Positions 25,993-35,614 of a stretch of DNA of 64,000 nucleotides are shown piece by piece. The stretch spans positions 1 through 64,000 of the forward strand of contig BTQZ01000003.1 of NCBI GenBank assembly GCA_036986135.1, written 5' to 3'. Position 1 is the first letter of the stretch. Each line of letters starts with the position of its first letter. This DNA is from JADFRG01 sp036986135 (GTDB lineage Bacteria; Chloroflexota; Anaerolineae; Anaerolineales; E44-bin32). The notes below the pieces were generated by a model. That model saw only the letters and a program-made list of their open reading frames with translations, was not told where the DNA came from and ran no database searches. The position numbers and the translations under genes are program-made.

Positions 25993-27149
25993 AGTGGATG
26001 GGCGACGGCCAGCTGGGAGCTGATCGTCTCAGTCATCTTGCGGATCTGATCGCCAGTTAGAGTGTCGCGATGCAAGATCACCAGCGGCTTGCCGCTCTGG
26101 GCTGCCTGCTGCGCAAGCTCTGGGGCGGGTGAAACGATACCTGCCAATTCAATCCCTAGATCTGCTTCAACTTGCTTCCACGGGATATTGAGGCTGGTTC
26201 GCTCTCGAGTAATAAGGGCCAGGCTGGTCTTGCTGCGTTCCAACCCACTCGAGAATATTTCTTCCAGCACCGCCCGGGCGATGACATTGGAGGGATAGAC
26301 TGGTTCGACGATGGCAATTACACGCGAGCTCAGTGCCAGCAGCGGGCGTGTGAAGGGGCGCACGCCCGAGCCGATGTCCAGAACCAGCGCATCGCTCATC
26401 GTGGCCAGATTGCTGATCACGGCCTCCATTTGTGGCACAGCCTCATCCAGCTCGGCCTCCTGCGGCTGATAGGATGCCAATAATAATCGCACGCCGCTGT
26501 TGTGAGTCACAAGCTCTGATTCGACAGATCGTAGATGGATGTCCTTAAGCGATCGCGAGAGCAGGGTGGTCAGACCGGTGGGGCTCGTAATCCCCAGATT
26601 CAACGCCATGGAACCCTGGCCCGGATTGATCTCCGCCACAATTACATCCATCCCGCCCTGTTGCATCGCGACCCCCACATTCAATGCGAGGGTCGAAGTT
26701 CCAAGGCCAGCCCGGGTTCCGAAGAAGCTGATGATCTGTGCTTGCTCCGGCGCTTCGGTAGCGGGTGCCGAAATGGATCTGGACAACACGGCCTTAACGT
26801 GCGCTGTCAATTCGGCGGGGTGAGTGGGTTTTGTCAGATAGTCATCGACTCCCGATTCGAAGCCTCTGACCTTGTCGTCCACCATGGTTTTGGCAGTGAA
26901 CATAACGATCGGGATATGCGAAAGTGAGGAATCGGACCGAAGTCGCTCCGTCACTTGATACCCGTCCATATCTGGCATCATGACGTCCAGGAGAATCAAA
27001 TCGGGCTGCTCAGAGGCAGCCTTGGAGAGGCCGATCGTACCGTTGCTCGCGACCGCGATTTGGTATCCCTGACGCTCCAGCATCAGGCCGACGAGCTTCA
27101 ACGTATCGATGTCGTCATCGATGATGAGGATTTTCTCAGTCATTTTCAT
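25989..27149 (-). CDS. Response regulator receiver fused to a TadZ/CpaE-like ATPase domain
   Basis: The 386-residue protein starts with a complete receiver domain (about 4-125): acidic DDD pocket, phospho-acceptor Asp55 in LLDVMMPDMDG and Lys near 105 (FTAKTM). After a linker comes a MinD/ParA-type domain (about 140-380). Its P-loop reads GTRAGLGTSTLALN, lacking the signature lysines of the deviant Walker A motif, as in many TadZ/CpaE proteins. Those place Tad pili at the pole. It probably links phosphorylation to pilus positioning. It overlaps the sirtuin gene by 4 bases. Confidence 0.85.
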   Translation of the reverse strand: MKMTEKILIIDDDIDTLKLVGLMLERQGYQIAVASNGTIGLSKAASEQPDLILLDVMMPDMDGYQVTERLRSDSSLSHIPIVMFTAKTMVDDKVRGFESGVDDYLTKPTHPAELTAHVKAVLSRSISAPATEAPEQAQIISFFGTRAGLGTSTLALNVGVAMQQGGMDVIVAEINPGQGSMALNLGITSPTGLTTLLSRSLKDIHLRSVESELVTHNSGVRLLLASYQPQEAELDEAVPQMEAVISNLATMSDALVLDIGSGVRPFTRPLLALSSRVIAIVEPVYPSNVIARAVLEEIFSSGLERSKTSLALITRERTSLNIPWKQVEADLGIELAGIVSPAPELAQQAAQSGKPLVILHRDTLTGDQIRKMTETISSQLAVAHPL

Positions 27150-27273
27150 CCAGAAAAAGAGAGCTAAGGCAGTCTAGCATAAAGGGCAACCCCGAGCAAG
27201 GATTCGGCATTCCCACACCTTATGTTAGGTCCTTCAACGCCCCGATGCTAATCTGAGCATCGTGCGGCGACAA

Positions 27274-27302
27274 TTTCGAAATCTGCTCGTGGCTTGTATA
27301 AT
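27274..27302 (+). promoter_or_regulatory. Promoter for the large sensor kinase
   Basis: A perfect TATAAT (27297-27302) has a weak TTTCGA 17 bases upstream. It lies about 30 bases before the kinase start codon at 27333. Confidence 0.5.
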
Positions 27303-27332
27303 CCCGGCGCCGCTTTTGGTTTCGGAGGACCC

Positions 27333-30300
27333 ATGAACGTGGGGAGCTGGGGATTTGGGGGATCCTTTTACCTGGCGTTGCCCACCCGCGATATCGGCTA
27401 TGTGCTGATCGCGGTCTATTTGCTGCTGATCGTTCTGGGTCTTCGCAACAAACGACTCACCCTTTCCAAGAAAGCTGATCGGTACCTGTTCCTGGGTCTG
27501 CTGGTTTCGGCGCCCATTGCTGCCGCGCTGCTTGCGGTGCAGTTTCCCGCCGAATCGGGGCTGGCCGCCCCCGGCCGGCCCGTGGCGCCGCTGGGCGCAT
27601 CATTCCCACTCTTTGGGGCGGTCCCATGGGTGCTGGCAGCCGGATTGCTTGGCGAGCCCTTCGCGATTGCAGTGGCATTCCTGGGGGGGGTGGCGCAAGC
27701 CGGCTGGATGACTCAGTGGTTGCTGACCCCGTTCAGCATCGCGGCGCAGGCCGCGGTTTTTGCATGGCTTATCCGACGCAACTATGCGGACTTACCGGGA
27801 CGGCTGGTCGCACGTCCGCTGCCCAGCGCACTCGCCGTGGGATTGCTCTTCGGCGTGTTGCACTCGTTGGAAAACTTTGCCTACAGTAGCGGCGACTTCT
27901 TCGCCGCGCTGGATTATTCACTTTCACTTCTTGGGCCGACGATGACCGCCAGCGTTCTCGAGATGGCCATCGCGGGAGTGATTGCCGAGAGTATCCGGAC
28001 GCTTGTGCCGTGGCATCGTCCTGCCCCGATTCGGGTTGGGCCGTACAACCGCTCTTTGTCCGCACGAATGGTTACGGTGATCATCACGCTCGGGGTGATT
28101 GGCGGTGCGGCCCTGACCTACGGCAATTGGCTGCTGGCGCGATCCTCGGCCACCAAGATCATCTCCGATCAGATGGAGCAGACCGCGAATCAAGCCGGAG
28201 AAGGGATCCCGTTCTTCATCCATACGGGCAGGACGCAGATTCGCGATATTGCGGCCAGCATGGAGGGCGTCAGTTTGAGTGATCAGTTTGCGACCACGCT
28301 GCTTGCGGATGCCCACCGCTCCCTCACATTCTTCACGCGCCTTGCAGTGCTTGACTCGGCCGGGGCCGTGCTCGCCGATTGGCCGCAGGGCTCCGTGACC
28401 GTCCCAGTGGAGCTGCTGGCGGCCGCTCAAACCGGAGTTCCTCAAGAGATCAGCGTAGCGCCTGATCGAGCGGATGAGGGGGTGCAGTTGGTCTTCCTCT
28501 CGCCCATAGTGGGTTCTGACTCCTCGGTTGTGGGCTGGGCAGACCTTGCACGCAATCCGTTACTGCAGCCAGTGCTGGCGCGCTTGGCTGCCTATCGAGA
28601 CGGGCAGGCGCTCATCGTCGACGAACAGGGGAGGGCCATTTCTCACCCCGATCCCGACCAATCGCTAACGCAGGCCGAATTCGCCGAAGGCCCGGAAGGT
28701 GTGTTCTTCGAGGCTACGAGTTCCGGAGGAGCTCGATCCTTGGTCTACTCGCACCCGGTGGAGGGCTATCCGTGGCGCGTGATCGTGTCCACGCCGCAGC
28801 GCACTCTGGATACTCTGGCATTTGCCACCACCGCCAATTTGTTCATTCTATTGGTCACTATCGGCTCGGTGCTCATTTTGGGTGTGCATTTAATGAGTCG
28901 CCGCCTCACACGCCCGCTGCGGCAAATGGCTTCTACTGCCGAGTCGATTGCGCGTGGGGACCTGGATCGCCATGTTTCCGCCAGAGGCGAGGATGAGATC
29001 GGACGGCTTTCGACATCCTTCGAGCGCATGCGGATCAGCTTGAAATCCCGCTTGGATGAGCTCAATCTGCTTCTCTCCACGAGTCAGAGCATGTCTGAGA
29101 GCTTCGACCTCGATGAGGCGCTGCCGGTCGTGCTCGGCAAAATTCGCGATCTAACCGGGGCCGAAACCGTTCGGCTGGTGCTGGTGTCAGGGGTCTATCG
29201 GGCAGGCCAGGGCGGGCGAGGGTGGGAGAGCTTGGATGCGGGGATACTAAGCCTCGCCCGCGCGCGTGGGGAGTTCGCATTGGAAAACCCGTCCAGGGCA
29301 GGGGCAGTGCTTGATATGGCCGGAGTCGCGGATCCTTTGGAATCCCTCATCGCCATCCCCGTCGCTCACGAGGATGAATTCTTGGGCGCGCTTTGGCTGG
29401 GCTACCGCTCGCCTCGGACCTTTGCCGCCTCGGAAACCAAGCTGCTTTCCATCTTCGCCAGCCAGCTGGGCCTCTCGCTTGCGAACGTGGGTCTGTACCA
29501 CCGTGCAGAGCGAGAGCGGAGCCGATTGATGACGATCCTAGAATCGACTCCAGATGCGGTGATCGTTACCGATTCGGAGGGGCGCATCTCTCTGGCCAAT
29601 CCGGCTGCCGAGGCGGTTCTGACCGGGCGAGCCGATGAAATAGTAGGAAAGTCGATCCATGAAGCGGTTGGACCATCCGAGCTCAAGAAGCTGCTGACCC
29701 GACCGACCTCAAGCGAGCAAGCCATAGAGATCAAGGCCGAAGGTGGGCGAGTGCTCTATGCTGTGTCCTCTGAGGTGCCTGGCGGCCAGACGGGGCGAGT
29801 CTGTGTATTATCCGACGTGACACAATTCAAGATTCTGGACACGCTTAAGTCCGAGTTTGTATCGACGGTCAGCCACGACCTGCGTGCGCCGCTTACCCTG
29901 ATGCGCGGATATACAACGATGTTATCGAATGTGGGGCCGGTCAACGACCAACAGCAGGAGTTTCTGGAAAAAATCCTGACGAGTGTCGACCGCATGAGCA
30001 AGTTGGTGGACGACCTACTGGACCTGGGGCGCATTGAAACCGGGATCGGCCTCTCGCCAGAACCGGTCGAGATTTCTCTCGTGGCACAAGACATCTTGAC
30101 CACTTTTCGGCCCCAGGCGTTGAATAAACGGGTGTCGCTAGAGGTCGAACTCCCTGATGAAATGAGACCCGTGCAGGCAGATCCAATGCTGCTGCGTCAA
30201 GCCGTATCCAACCTGGTGGACAACGCCATCAAGTACACGGAATCTGGCGGCCGGGTTATTTTGCGAGCCGAGCAGGTGGATGGCCGACAGATCATTCAAG

Positions 30301-30548
30301 TGGAAGACACCGGGGTGGGGATCGCGCCTGCTGATCAGCCCAGGCTATTCGAGAAATTCTTCAGACTCAATAAGGACGACACCAAGGGTTCTGGGCTTGG
30401 CTTGGCGATCGTGAAGTCGATTGTTGAGCAGCATCATGGGAGGGTGAGTGTCGAGAGTAGGCTTGGGATTGGCAGCAAGTTCACGATTGCCATTCCTTTG
30501 CGCGTACAGCCAAAACAGGTCGCTTCGGGGGGTATGCAGAGATCTTGA
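27333..30548 (+). CDS. Membrane sensor histidine kinase with Cache-like, HAMP, GAF and PAS domains
   Basis: A GGAGG box 5 bases before the ATG at 27333 fixes the start and gives 1071 residues. The N-terminal 240 residues hold about six or seven membrane helices, followed by another helix, an extracytoplasmic Cache-like region (about 260-480), a helix and HAMP (about 515-575). GAF (about 580-725) and PAS (about 730-845) follow, then HisKA with His in STVSHDLRAPLTLM (about 850) and HATPase with EDTGVGIAP and GSGLGLAIVKSI. It is divergent from the receiver-TadZ gene, a possible partner. The rpoC promoter begins at its stop codon. Confidence 0.9.
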   Translation: MNVGSWGFGGSFYLALPTRDIGYVLIAVYLLLIVLGLRNKRLTLSKKADRYLFLGLLVSAPIAAALLAVQFPAESGLAAPGRPVAPLGASFPLFGAVPWVLAAGLLGEPFAIAVAFLGGVAQAGWMTQWLLTPFSIAAQAAVFAWLIRRNYADLPGRLVARPLPSALAVGLLFGVLHSLENFAYSSGDFFAALDYSLSLLGPTMTASVLEMAIAGVIAESIRTLVPWHRPAPIRVGPYNRSLSARMVTVIITLGVIGGAALTYGNWLLARSSATKIISDQMEQTANQAGEGIPFFIHTGRTQIRDIAASMEGVSLSDQFATTLLADAHRSLTFFTRLAVLDSAGAVLADWPQGSVTVPVELLAAAQTGVPQEISVAPDRADEGVQLVFLSPIVGSDSSVVGWADLARNPLLQPVLARLAAYRDGQALIVDEQGRAISHPDPDQSLTQAEFAEGPEGVFFEATSSGGARSLVYSHPVEGYPWRVIVSTPQRTLDTLAFATTANLFILLVTIGSVLILGVHLMSRRLTRPLRQMASTAESIARGDLDRHVSARGEDEIGRLSTSFERMRISLKSRLDELNLLLSTSQSMSESFDLDEALPVVLGKIRDLTGAETVRLVLVSGVYRAGQGGRGWESLDAGILSLARARGEFALENPSRAGAVLDMAGVADPLESLIAIPVAHEDEFLGALWLGYRSPRTFAASETKLLSIFASQLGLSLANVGLYHRAERERSRLMTILESTPDAVIVTDSEGRISLANPAAEAVLTGRADEIVGKSIHEAVGPSELKKLLTRPTSSEQAIEIKAEGGRVLYAVSSEVPGGQTGRVCVLSDVTQFKILDTLKSEFVSTVSHDLRAPLTLMRGYTTMLSNVGPVNDQQQEFLEKILTSVDRMSKLVDDLLDLGRIETGIGLSPEPVEISLVAQDILTTFRPQALNKRVSLEVELPDEMRPVQADPMLLRQAVSNLVDNAIKYTESGGRVILRAEQVDGRQIIQVEDTGVGIAPADQPRLFEKFFRLNKDDTKGSGLGLAIVKSIVEQHHGRVSVESRLGIGSKFTIAIPLRVQPKQVASGGMQRS

Positions 30549-30572
30549 CTTTTGCAAATCGGGGCGTATAAT
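30545..30572 (+). promoter_or_regulatory. Promoter for rpoC
   Basis: TTGACT, 16 bases, then a perfect TATAAT. The -35 box overlaps the stop codon of the preceding kinase gene. Transcription would start near 30579, leaving a leader of roughly 145 bases. Confidence 0.75.
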
Positions 30573-30592
30573 TTAAGTTTACATGGCAATGG

Positions 30593-30663
30593 ATCGCCGC
30601 AAGGTTCGCGCGTGACAGCGCTCGAGGCACGTGAGCTTGAGCGCTGGTTTTACGTGCGGCGAT
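30593..30663 (+). promoter_or_regulatory. Structured leader RNA of rpoC
   Basis: ATCGCCGCA (30593-30601) is perfectly complementary to TGCGGCGAT (30655-30663). Within it, CAGCGCTC (30616-30623) pairs with GAGCGCTG (30639-30646), directly followed by GTTTT. GCACGT (30627-30632) can instead pair with ACGTGC (30652-30657), competing with both stems. Two exclusive folds plus a T stretch suggest attenuation or autoregulation, but no known leader family is recognised. Confidence 0.5.
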
Positions 30664-30725
30664 TCTAGCACGTTTGTTCGAAATTCGTTGATCTACTAGC
30701 CTTTACATAAAGCGGAGGGGAACGC

Positions 30726-33700
30726 GTGGAATCTAAGAGGTTTCGAGCGTTACGTATCAGCCTTGCTTCGCCTGATATTATCCACAGCTGGTCCTATGGC
30801 GAGGTTCTGAAGCCGGAAACCATCAATTACCGGCGCTTGCGTCCCGAGAAGGACGGCTTGTTCTGTGAGGCAATCTTTGGCCCCACCAAAGATTGGCAGT
30901 GTTACTGCGGCAAGTACAAGAATATCCGTTTCAAGGGCATAACCTGCGAGAAGTGTGGCGTCGAGGTAACGCGTGCCTCCGTGCGGCGGGAACGGATGGG
31001 CCATATCGAGCTGGCCGCTCCTGTCGCTCACGTCTGGTACACACGTCGAGTGCCCTCTTATCTCGGGTTGCTGCTGGACATCTCCAGGCGCAACCTTGAC
31101 CGCGTGCTGTATTTCGCGCAGTACATCGTGACGCATGTCGACGAGGATGCGCGCAGCAAGGCTATTGGTCGAATCGATGAGCAAATCTCGGATCAGCAGA
31201 CAGCCCAACATGAGGCGGTAAATCAGCGGCTGGACGAGATCAAGAACCAAAAGAAAGAAAAGCTGGACGAGTTCAAGGCCGAGCAGAAGGCGCTCATGGC
31301 GGCTTATGAAGAGCAAGTCGCCCAGCAAATCGACCCCATCATTCGCGAGGGCCAGCGGCTCGAGCGTGAGCTGCGCGAGAAGTCCGGGAAGACGATTCGT
31401 GTGTCGATCGTATTTAAATCGGTAGACCAGCAGATCGCTGAGAGAGGCGAGACGATCTCCAAGGATCATATCGCCGCGGTTCAACAGATAGTTAAGGCAC
31501 GGCTGGAGGAGATCGAAGCCTCTGCCAAGTCGAAGCTCGATAAGAGGCTTGAAACGGTCAAGGCGGAAATCGAGGAAGTCAAGGAAGTCGCGGATCGCGA
31601 GGTCGAAGAAGTCAAGAGTGCTCCTCAAGAGGACAACCTGGCGCAGATCGAACAGCTGGTGAAGGAGCGCGAAGAAATTGAGGGGATCAGCCAGATGATG
31701 TTCCTCGGCGAGACCCGATACCGGGAGTTGAAGTCAAGCTGGGGGCAGGTGTTTCGGGCCGACATGGGCGCTGAGGCTTTCTACGATATTCTCCAGCGCC
31801 TGGATCTGGCCAAGCTGTCGGAGGAGCTCTGGGAGGAAGTCCGCACCACGAAGAGCAAGCAGCGCCGCAAGAAAGCCACTAAGCGTCTCACGGTGGTGGA
31901 GGCCTTCCGCCGATCTGGCAACAAGCCGGAGTGGATGATCTTGACCGTACTGCCTGTTATCCCGCCCGACTTGCGACCGATGGTCCAGCTCGATGGTGGA
32001 CGATTTGCTACATCCGACCTGAACGATCTCTATCGCAGGGTCATCAACCGGAATAACCGCTTGAAGCGCTTGGTCGAGCTCGGAGCACCAGACGTCATTG
32101 TCCGAAACGAGAAGCGGATGCTCCAGGAGGCGGTCGATTCGCTGATCGATAATGCGCAGCGTGGCAAGGCGCTATCGCGCCGGGGTCGTCGTGAGCTGAA
32201 GTCGCTCAGCGACATGCTGAAAGGCAAGAAGGGTCGCTTCCGCCGAAATCTACTTGGGAAGCGCGTAGATTACTCTGGTCGATCGGTGATTGTGATCGGA
32301 CCGAATTTGAAGCTGGATCAGTGCGGCCTTCCAAAGACCATGGCTCTCGAGCTGTATCGACCTTTCGTAATCTCCAAATTGGTGCTCTACAACTATGCAG
32401 CAAATGTAAAAGGCGCCAAGCGCATTATTGAGCGTGAACGCCCCGAGGTGTGGGAAGTTCTGGAAGAGGTCATCAAGGATCGACCCGTGCTTTTGAATCG
32501 AGCACCGACCCTGCACCGTCTGGGCATCCAGGCTTTCGAACCTGTGCTTGTAGAGGGGAAGGCCATTCAATTGCACCCCCTGGTATGCGCCGCATTCAAT
32601 GCGGACTTTGATGGCGACCAGATGTCGGTTCACGTGCCGCTATCCGCTAGTGCGGTGACAGAGGCCCGTGAATTGATGCTGTCCAGCGTGAACTTACTTA
32701 AGCCCGCGGACGGTGCACCGATCGTGAGTCCCTCCAAGGATATGGTCCTGGGCGTGTACTACCTGACCATGCAGGTGGAGGGCAAGGGCCGGAAGGGTGA
32801 AGGCCGGGCGTTCTCCAGTATTGAAGAAGTAGAGATGGTCTGGAGCCTAGGCCAGGTCGATTTGCACGCTTCCATCAAGCTTCAAATCGCAAGCTGGTAT
32901 GACGACGAAGGGGTTCGCCAGGAGCAGGCCGAGCGGCGTGTGATAGACACCACCGTGGGCCGCGCGATTTTCAACAGCGTCCTTCCTGAAGAGCTACGTT
33001 TTGTCAACCGGGTACTTGATAAAGAAGCCATGCAGGCGCTGGTTGGCGAGATTTACCACCAGCTCCGAGAGGAAGGCACGCCGGCCGTGGTGGACGCGAT
33101 CAAAGACATTGGTTTTGCATACGCCACCCGATCTGGCACCACCATCGCCGTGTCCGATATCGCGGTACCGGCAGAGAAGGGCGAAATCATCGCTCGCACG
33201 TTGGAGGCGGCAGAAGCAGTGCGATCGGATTACCAGCGTGGGCTGCTTACTGATCAGGAACAAAATGAGCGCATCATCGAGCTCTGGCAGGACACGACAG
33301 CCGAAGTAGCGGCCGCCGTGCGGTCAGGCTTGGATCCCGCCGGGAATCTAAGCACGATGGCAATATCCGGCGCGACCAAGGGAGGATTTGGCCCCATTTC
33401 ACAGTTGGCCGGCATGCGCGGCTTGATGGCCGACCCTGCAGGACGGATCATCCCGCTCCCCATTCGATCCAACTTCCGAGATGGCCTTAATACCCTGGAG
33501 TACTTCATCTCGACCCACGGCGCCCGCAAGGGTCTCACGGACACGGCCTTGCGCACCGCGGATGCCGGGTATTTAACGCGTCGACTGGTGGATGTTGCAC
33601 AGGACGTGATCATCAATTCGGAAGACTGTGGCACGGAAGAGGGCATCGTGCTGAGATTGTCCGATGATGTAGCCGGGCAGGACTTTGCCTCTCGGCTGCT

Positions 33701-35018
33701 GGGCCGCGTGCTGGCTAGAGGTGTGGCCGATCCGGAAACCGGGGAAATCATCTATCGCCGCCGAAAAGTGCTGGACGCGAAGGCGGCTCGGCGAATCGCG
33801 GATGCAGGAGCTGACGAAGTCATGGTTCGCTCCCCGCTGACCTGTGAGCTGCAATTCGGGATGTGCGCGCAGTGCTACGGATTGGACCTGGGTAGGGGCA
33901 AAATGGTGGAGCTGGGTACAGCGGTTGGGATCGTTGCTGCTCAATCCATTGGTGAGCCTGGAACGCAGCTGACGCTGCGCACCTTTCACACCGGGGGCGT
34001 CGCGGCGGGCGGGGATATCACGACCGGCCTCCCCCGCGTCGAAGAATTGTTCGAGGCTCGAAAAAAGCCCAAGGGCGAGGCGATCACTTCCGAAATTGAA
34101 GGAACGGTCCAGATAATCGCTCCGGACACGCCCGATGGACAGCGTGTCGTTCGCGTCGAAGTCAGTCAGATGCTGCATGATGAATACAAAATACCGGGGA
34201 ACTGGTCGCTCCAGACAGAAGACGGCAGTGAGGTGGAGGCTGGTGATCTCATTGCGAGCCGTGGAGACTCCAAGATTACAGCAAGCCATGGAGGTAAGGC
34301 CAAGGTCAAGGATCGCATAGTTGCCATCTCCTACGAACAGAGCGATGAGGCGGAATACGACGTGCCCGCAAGCGCCCGACTGCTCGTGAAGCACGGAGAT
34401 AAAGTCAAGGCCGGGGATCAATTGACCGAAGGCTCTCAGAATCCACACCGCATCTTGATGATTCTGGGCCGCGAGGCGTGCGAGCTTTACCTGCTGACGG
34501 AAGTCCAGCAGGTCTACCGATCGCAAGGCCAGAATATCAACGATAAGCACTTCGAGGTGATCACTCGTAAGATGCTCTCGAAGGTTCAGGTCTCGCATCC
34601 GGGAGATACAGAGCTCCTGCCGGGTGATATCGTCGATCGCCGTTATCTGCAGCGCCTGAATGAACAGGTGCTGCAGGAGGGGAAATCGCCAGCCCGATCC
34701 ATTCAGATTCTGCTCGGAATATCCAAGGCATCGCTGAGCACCGAATCCTTCTTGTCGGCTTCCTCGTTCCAACACACGATCAAGGTGTTAGCTGGGGCAG
34801 CCATCGAAGGTAAGGTGGACTATCTGCGGGGGCTCAAGGAAAACGTGATCATCGGGAAGTTGATCCCCGCCGGAACAGGATTCCCCGGGGAGGAACTCGT
34901 GCTGCATGACGAGCGACTGGACGGGGAGCTCGAACCGGAAGAAGAAGTCGAACCGGAACCCGAAGCCGAGAGCGACATGGTCGAAGTTCCGGAAGCGGAA
35001 ATGGTTGCCGCTGACTAA
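30726..35018 (+). CDS. rpoC: DNA-directed RNA polymerase subunit beta'
   Basis: The 1430-residue protein starts at a GTG five bases after GGAGGGG. It has the N-terminal zinc site (C59, C61, C74, C77), the catalytic NADFDGDQM (about residue 625), the second zinc site with CELQFGMCAQCYG, and the bridge and trigger region (GEPGTQLTLRTFHTGG). Residues about 140-318 are an added, highly charged coiled coil between the clamp and the ADMGAEAF segment; E. coli and Bacillus lack this. An acidic Glu/Pro tail ends the protein. rpoB is not adjacent. Confidence 0.97.
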   Translation: MESKRFRALRISLASPDIIHSWSYGEVLKPETINYRRLRPEKDGLFCEAIFGPTKDWQCYCGKYKNIRFKGITCEKCGVEVTRASVRRERMGHIELAAPVAHVWYTRRVPSYLGLLLDISRRNLDRVLYFAQYIVTHVDEDARSKAIGRIDEQISDQQTAQHEAVNQRLDEIKNQKKEKLDEFKAEQKALMAAYEEQVAQQIDPIIREGQRLERELREKSGKTIRVSIVFKSVDQQIAERGETISKDHIAAVQQIVKARLEEIEASAKSKLDKRLETVKAEIEEVKEVADREVEEVKSAPQEDNLAQIEQLVKEREEIEGISQMMFLGETRYRELKSSWGQVFRADMGAEAFYDILQRLDLAKLSEELWEEVRTTKSKQRRKKATKRLTVVEAFRRSGNKPEWMILTVLPVIPPDLRPMVQLDGGRFATSDLNDLYRRVINRNNRLKRLVELGAPDVIVRNEKRMLQEAVDSLIDNAQRGKALSRRGRRELKSLSDMLKGKKGRFRRNLLGKRVDYSGRSVIVIGPNLKLDQCGLPKTMALELYRPFVISKLVLYNYAANVKGAKRIIERERPEVWEVLEEVIKDRPVLLNRAPTLHRLGIQAFEPVLVEGKAIQLHPLVCAAFNADFDGDQMSVHVPLSASAVTEARELMLSSVNLLKPADGAPIVSPSKDMVLGVYYLTMQVEGKGRKGEGRAFSSIEEVEMVWSLGQVDLHASIKLQIASWYDDEGVRQEQAERRVIDTTVGRAIFNSVLPEELRFVNRVLDKEAMQALVGEIYHQLREEGTPAVVDAIKDIGFAYATRSGTTIAVSDIAVPAEKGEIIARTLEAAEAVRSDYQRGLLTDQEQNERIIELWQDTTAEVAAAVRSGLDPAGNLSTMAISGATKGGFGPISQLAGMRGLMADPAGRIIPLPIRSNFRDGLNTLEYFISTHGARKGLTDTALRTADAGYLTRRLVDVAQDVIINSEDCGTEEGIVLRLSDDVAGQDFASRLLGRVLARGVADPETGEIIYRRRKVLDAKAARRIADAGADEVMVRSPLTCELQFGMCAQCYGLDLGRGKMVELGTAVGIVAAQSIGEPGTQLTLRTFHTGGVAAGGDITTGLPRVEELFEARKKPKGEAITSEIEGTVQIIAPDTPDGQRVVRVEVSQMLHDEYKIPGNWSLQTEDGSEVEAGDLIASRGDSKITASHGGKAKVKDRIVAISYEQSDEAEYDVPASARLLVKHGDKVKAGDQLTEGSQNPHRILMILGREACELYLLTEVQQVYRSQGQNINDKHFEVITRKMLSKVQVSHPGDTELLPGDIVDRRYLQRLNEQVLQEGKSPARSIQILLGISKASLSTESFLSASSFQHTIKVLAGAAIEGKVDYLRGLKENVIIGKLIPAGTGFPGEELVLHDERLDGELEPEEEVEPEPEAESDMVEVPEAEMVAAD

Positions 35019-35047
35019 CTAGCAACCACCGAGACCTGGCAAGAAAA

Positions 35048-35079
35048 CGATCCCCGGGAGTATTGGCTTCCGGGGATCG
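35048..35079 (+). terminator. Hairpin after rpoC
   Basis: CGATCCCCGG (35048-35057) and CCGGGGATCG (35070-35079) form a perfect 10-bp stem with a 12-base loop, 30 bases after the rpoC stop. No T run follows, so it may need Rho or act as a 3' stabiliser. Confidence 0.5.
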
Positions 35080-35112
35080 CGCACGAGGCACGATGCCGGA
35101 GGCACACCATGG

Positions 35113-35142
35113 TTGACATCGCGTTTTGGCGGGCCTTATAAT
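35113..35142 (+). promoter_or_regulatory. Strong consensus promoter for rplU-rpmA-rpmE
   Basis: A perfect TTGACA and a perfect TATAAT are separated by 18 bases. Transcription would start near 35149, about 17 bases before the rplU ATG. There is no clear Shine-Dalgarno sequence in that short leader. Confidence 0.8.
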
Positions 35143-35165
35143 GTTCCGTCGCTAATGATGAAATC

Positions 35166-35603
35166 ATGAAATACGCTATCGTCGAACACAGCGGGAAGCA
35201 ATATCTGGCGCAGGAGGGAGGCCTCATTGAGGTCGACCGAATGTCGCTAGAAGTCGGCAAACCGGTCGTCTTTAAGGAGGTCCTGCTTGTCACCGATGGG
35301 AAAAAAGTGGAAGTGGGCGCGCCTTTTGTCAAAGGCGCCAGCGTCAAGGGTAAGATCAAGGACCACTTAAAGGGCAAGAAGATCAAGGTGTTCAAGTACA
35401 AGCCGAAGCAGCGTTACCGACGCACGCAGGGGCACCGGCAGCTGCTCACGCATGTAGCCATTGAAAATATTGGTCTTCCCAAGGCAGAAACCAAGAAGAA
35501 GGCAGTGACCAAGAGCAAGTCGACTCAATCGAAATCAAGCGCTGAGAGCGAGGCTTCGACCAAGAAAAAGGAAACCAGCCCCAAAACGGCTAAGAAAAGC
35601 TAA
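35166..35603 (+). CDS. rplU: 50S ribosomal protein L21 with basic C-terminal extension
   Basis: The first 103 residues are a normal L21 (MKYAIVEHSGKQYLAQEG to KPKQRYRRTQGHRQLLT). About 40 further residues rich in Lys, Ser, Thr and Glu follow (TKKKAVTKSKSTQSKSS), a disordered tail that ordinary L21 lacks. L21 binds 23S rRNA near L20. It is the first gene of the L21-L27-L31 cluster, with a strong promoter directly upstream. Confidence 0.96.
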   Translation: MKYAIVEHSGKQYLAQEGGLIEVDRMSLEVGKPVVFKEVLLVTDGKKVEVGAPFVKGASVKGKIKDHLKGKKIKVFKYKPKQRYRRTQGHRQLLTHVAIENIGLPKAETKKKAVTKSKSTQSKSSAESEASTKKKETSPKTAKKS

Positions 35604-35614
35604 GGGAATAGCAG

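Noticed and set aside
33573..34775. 400-codon minus-strand frame
   Set aside because: It is antisense to the well-conserved C-terminal half of rpoC and shows no domain.
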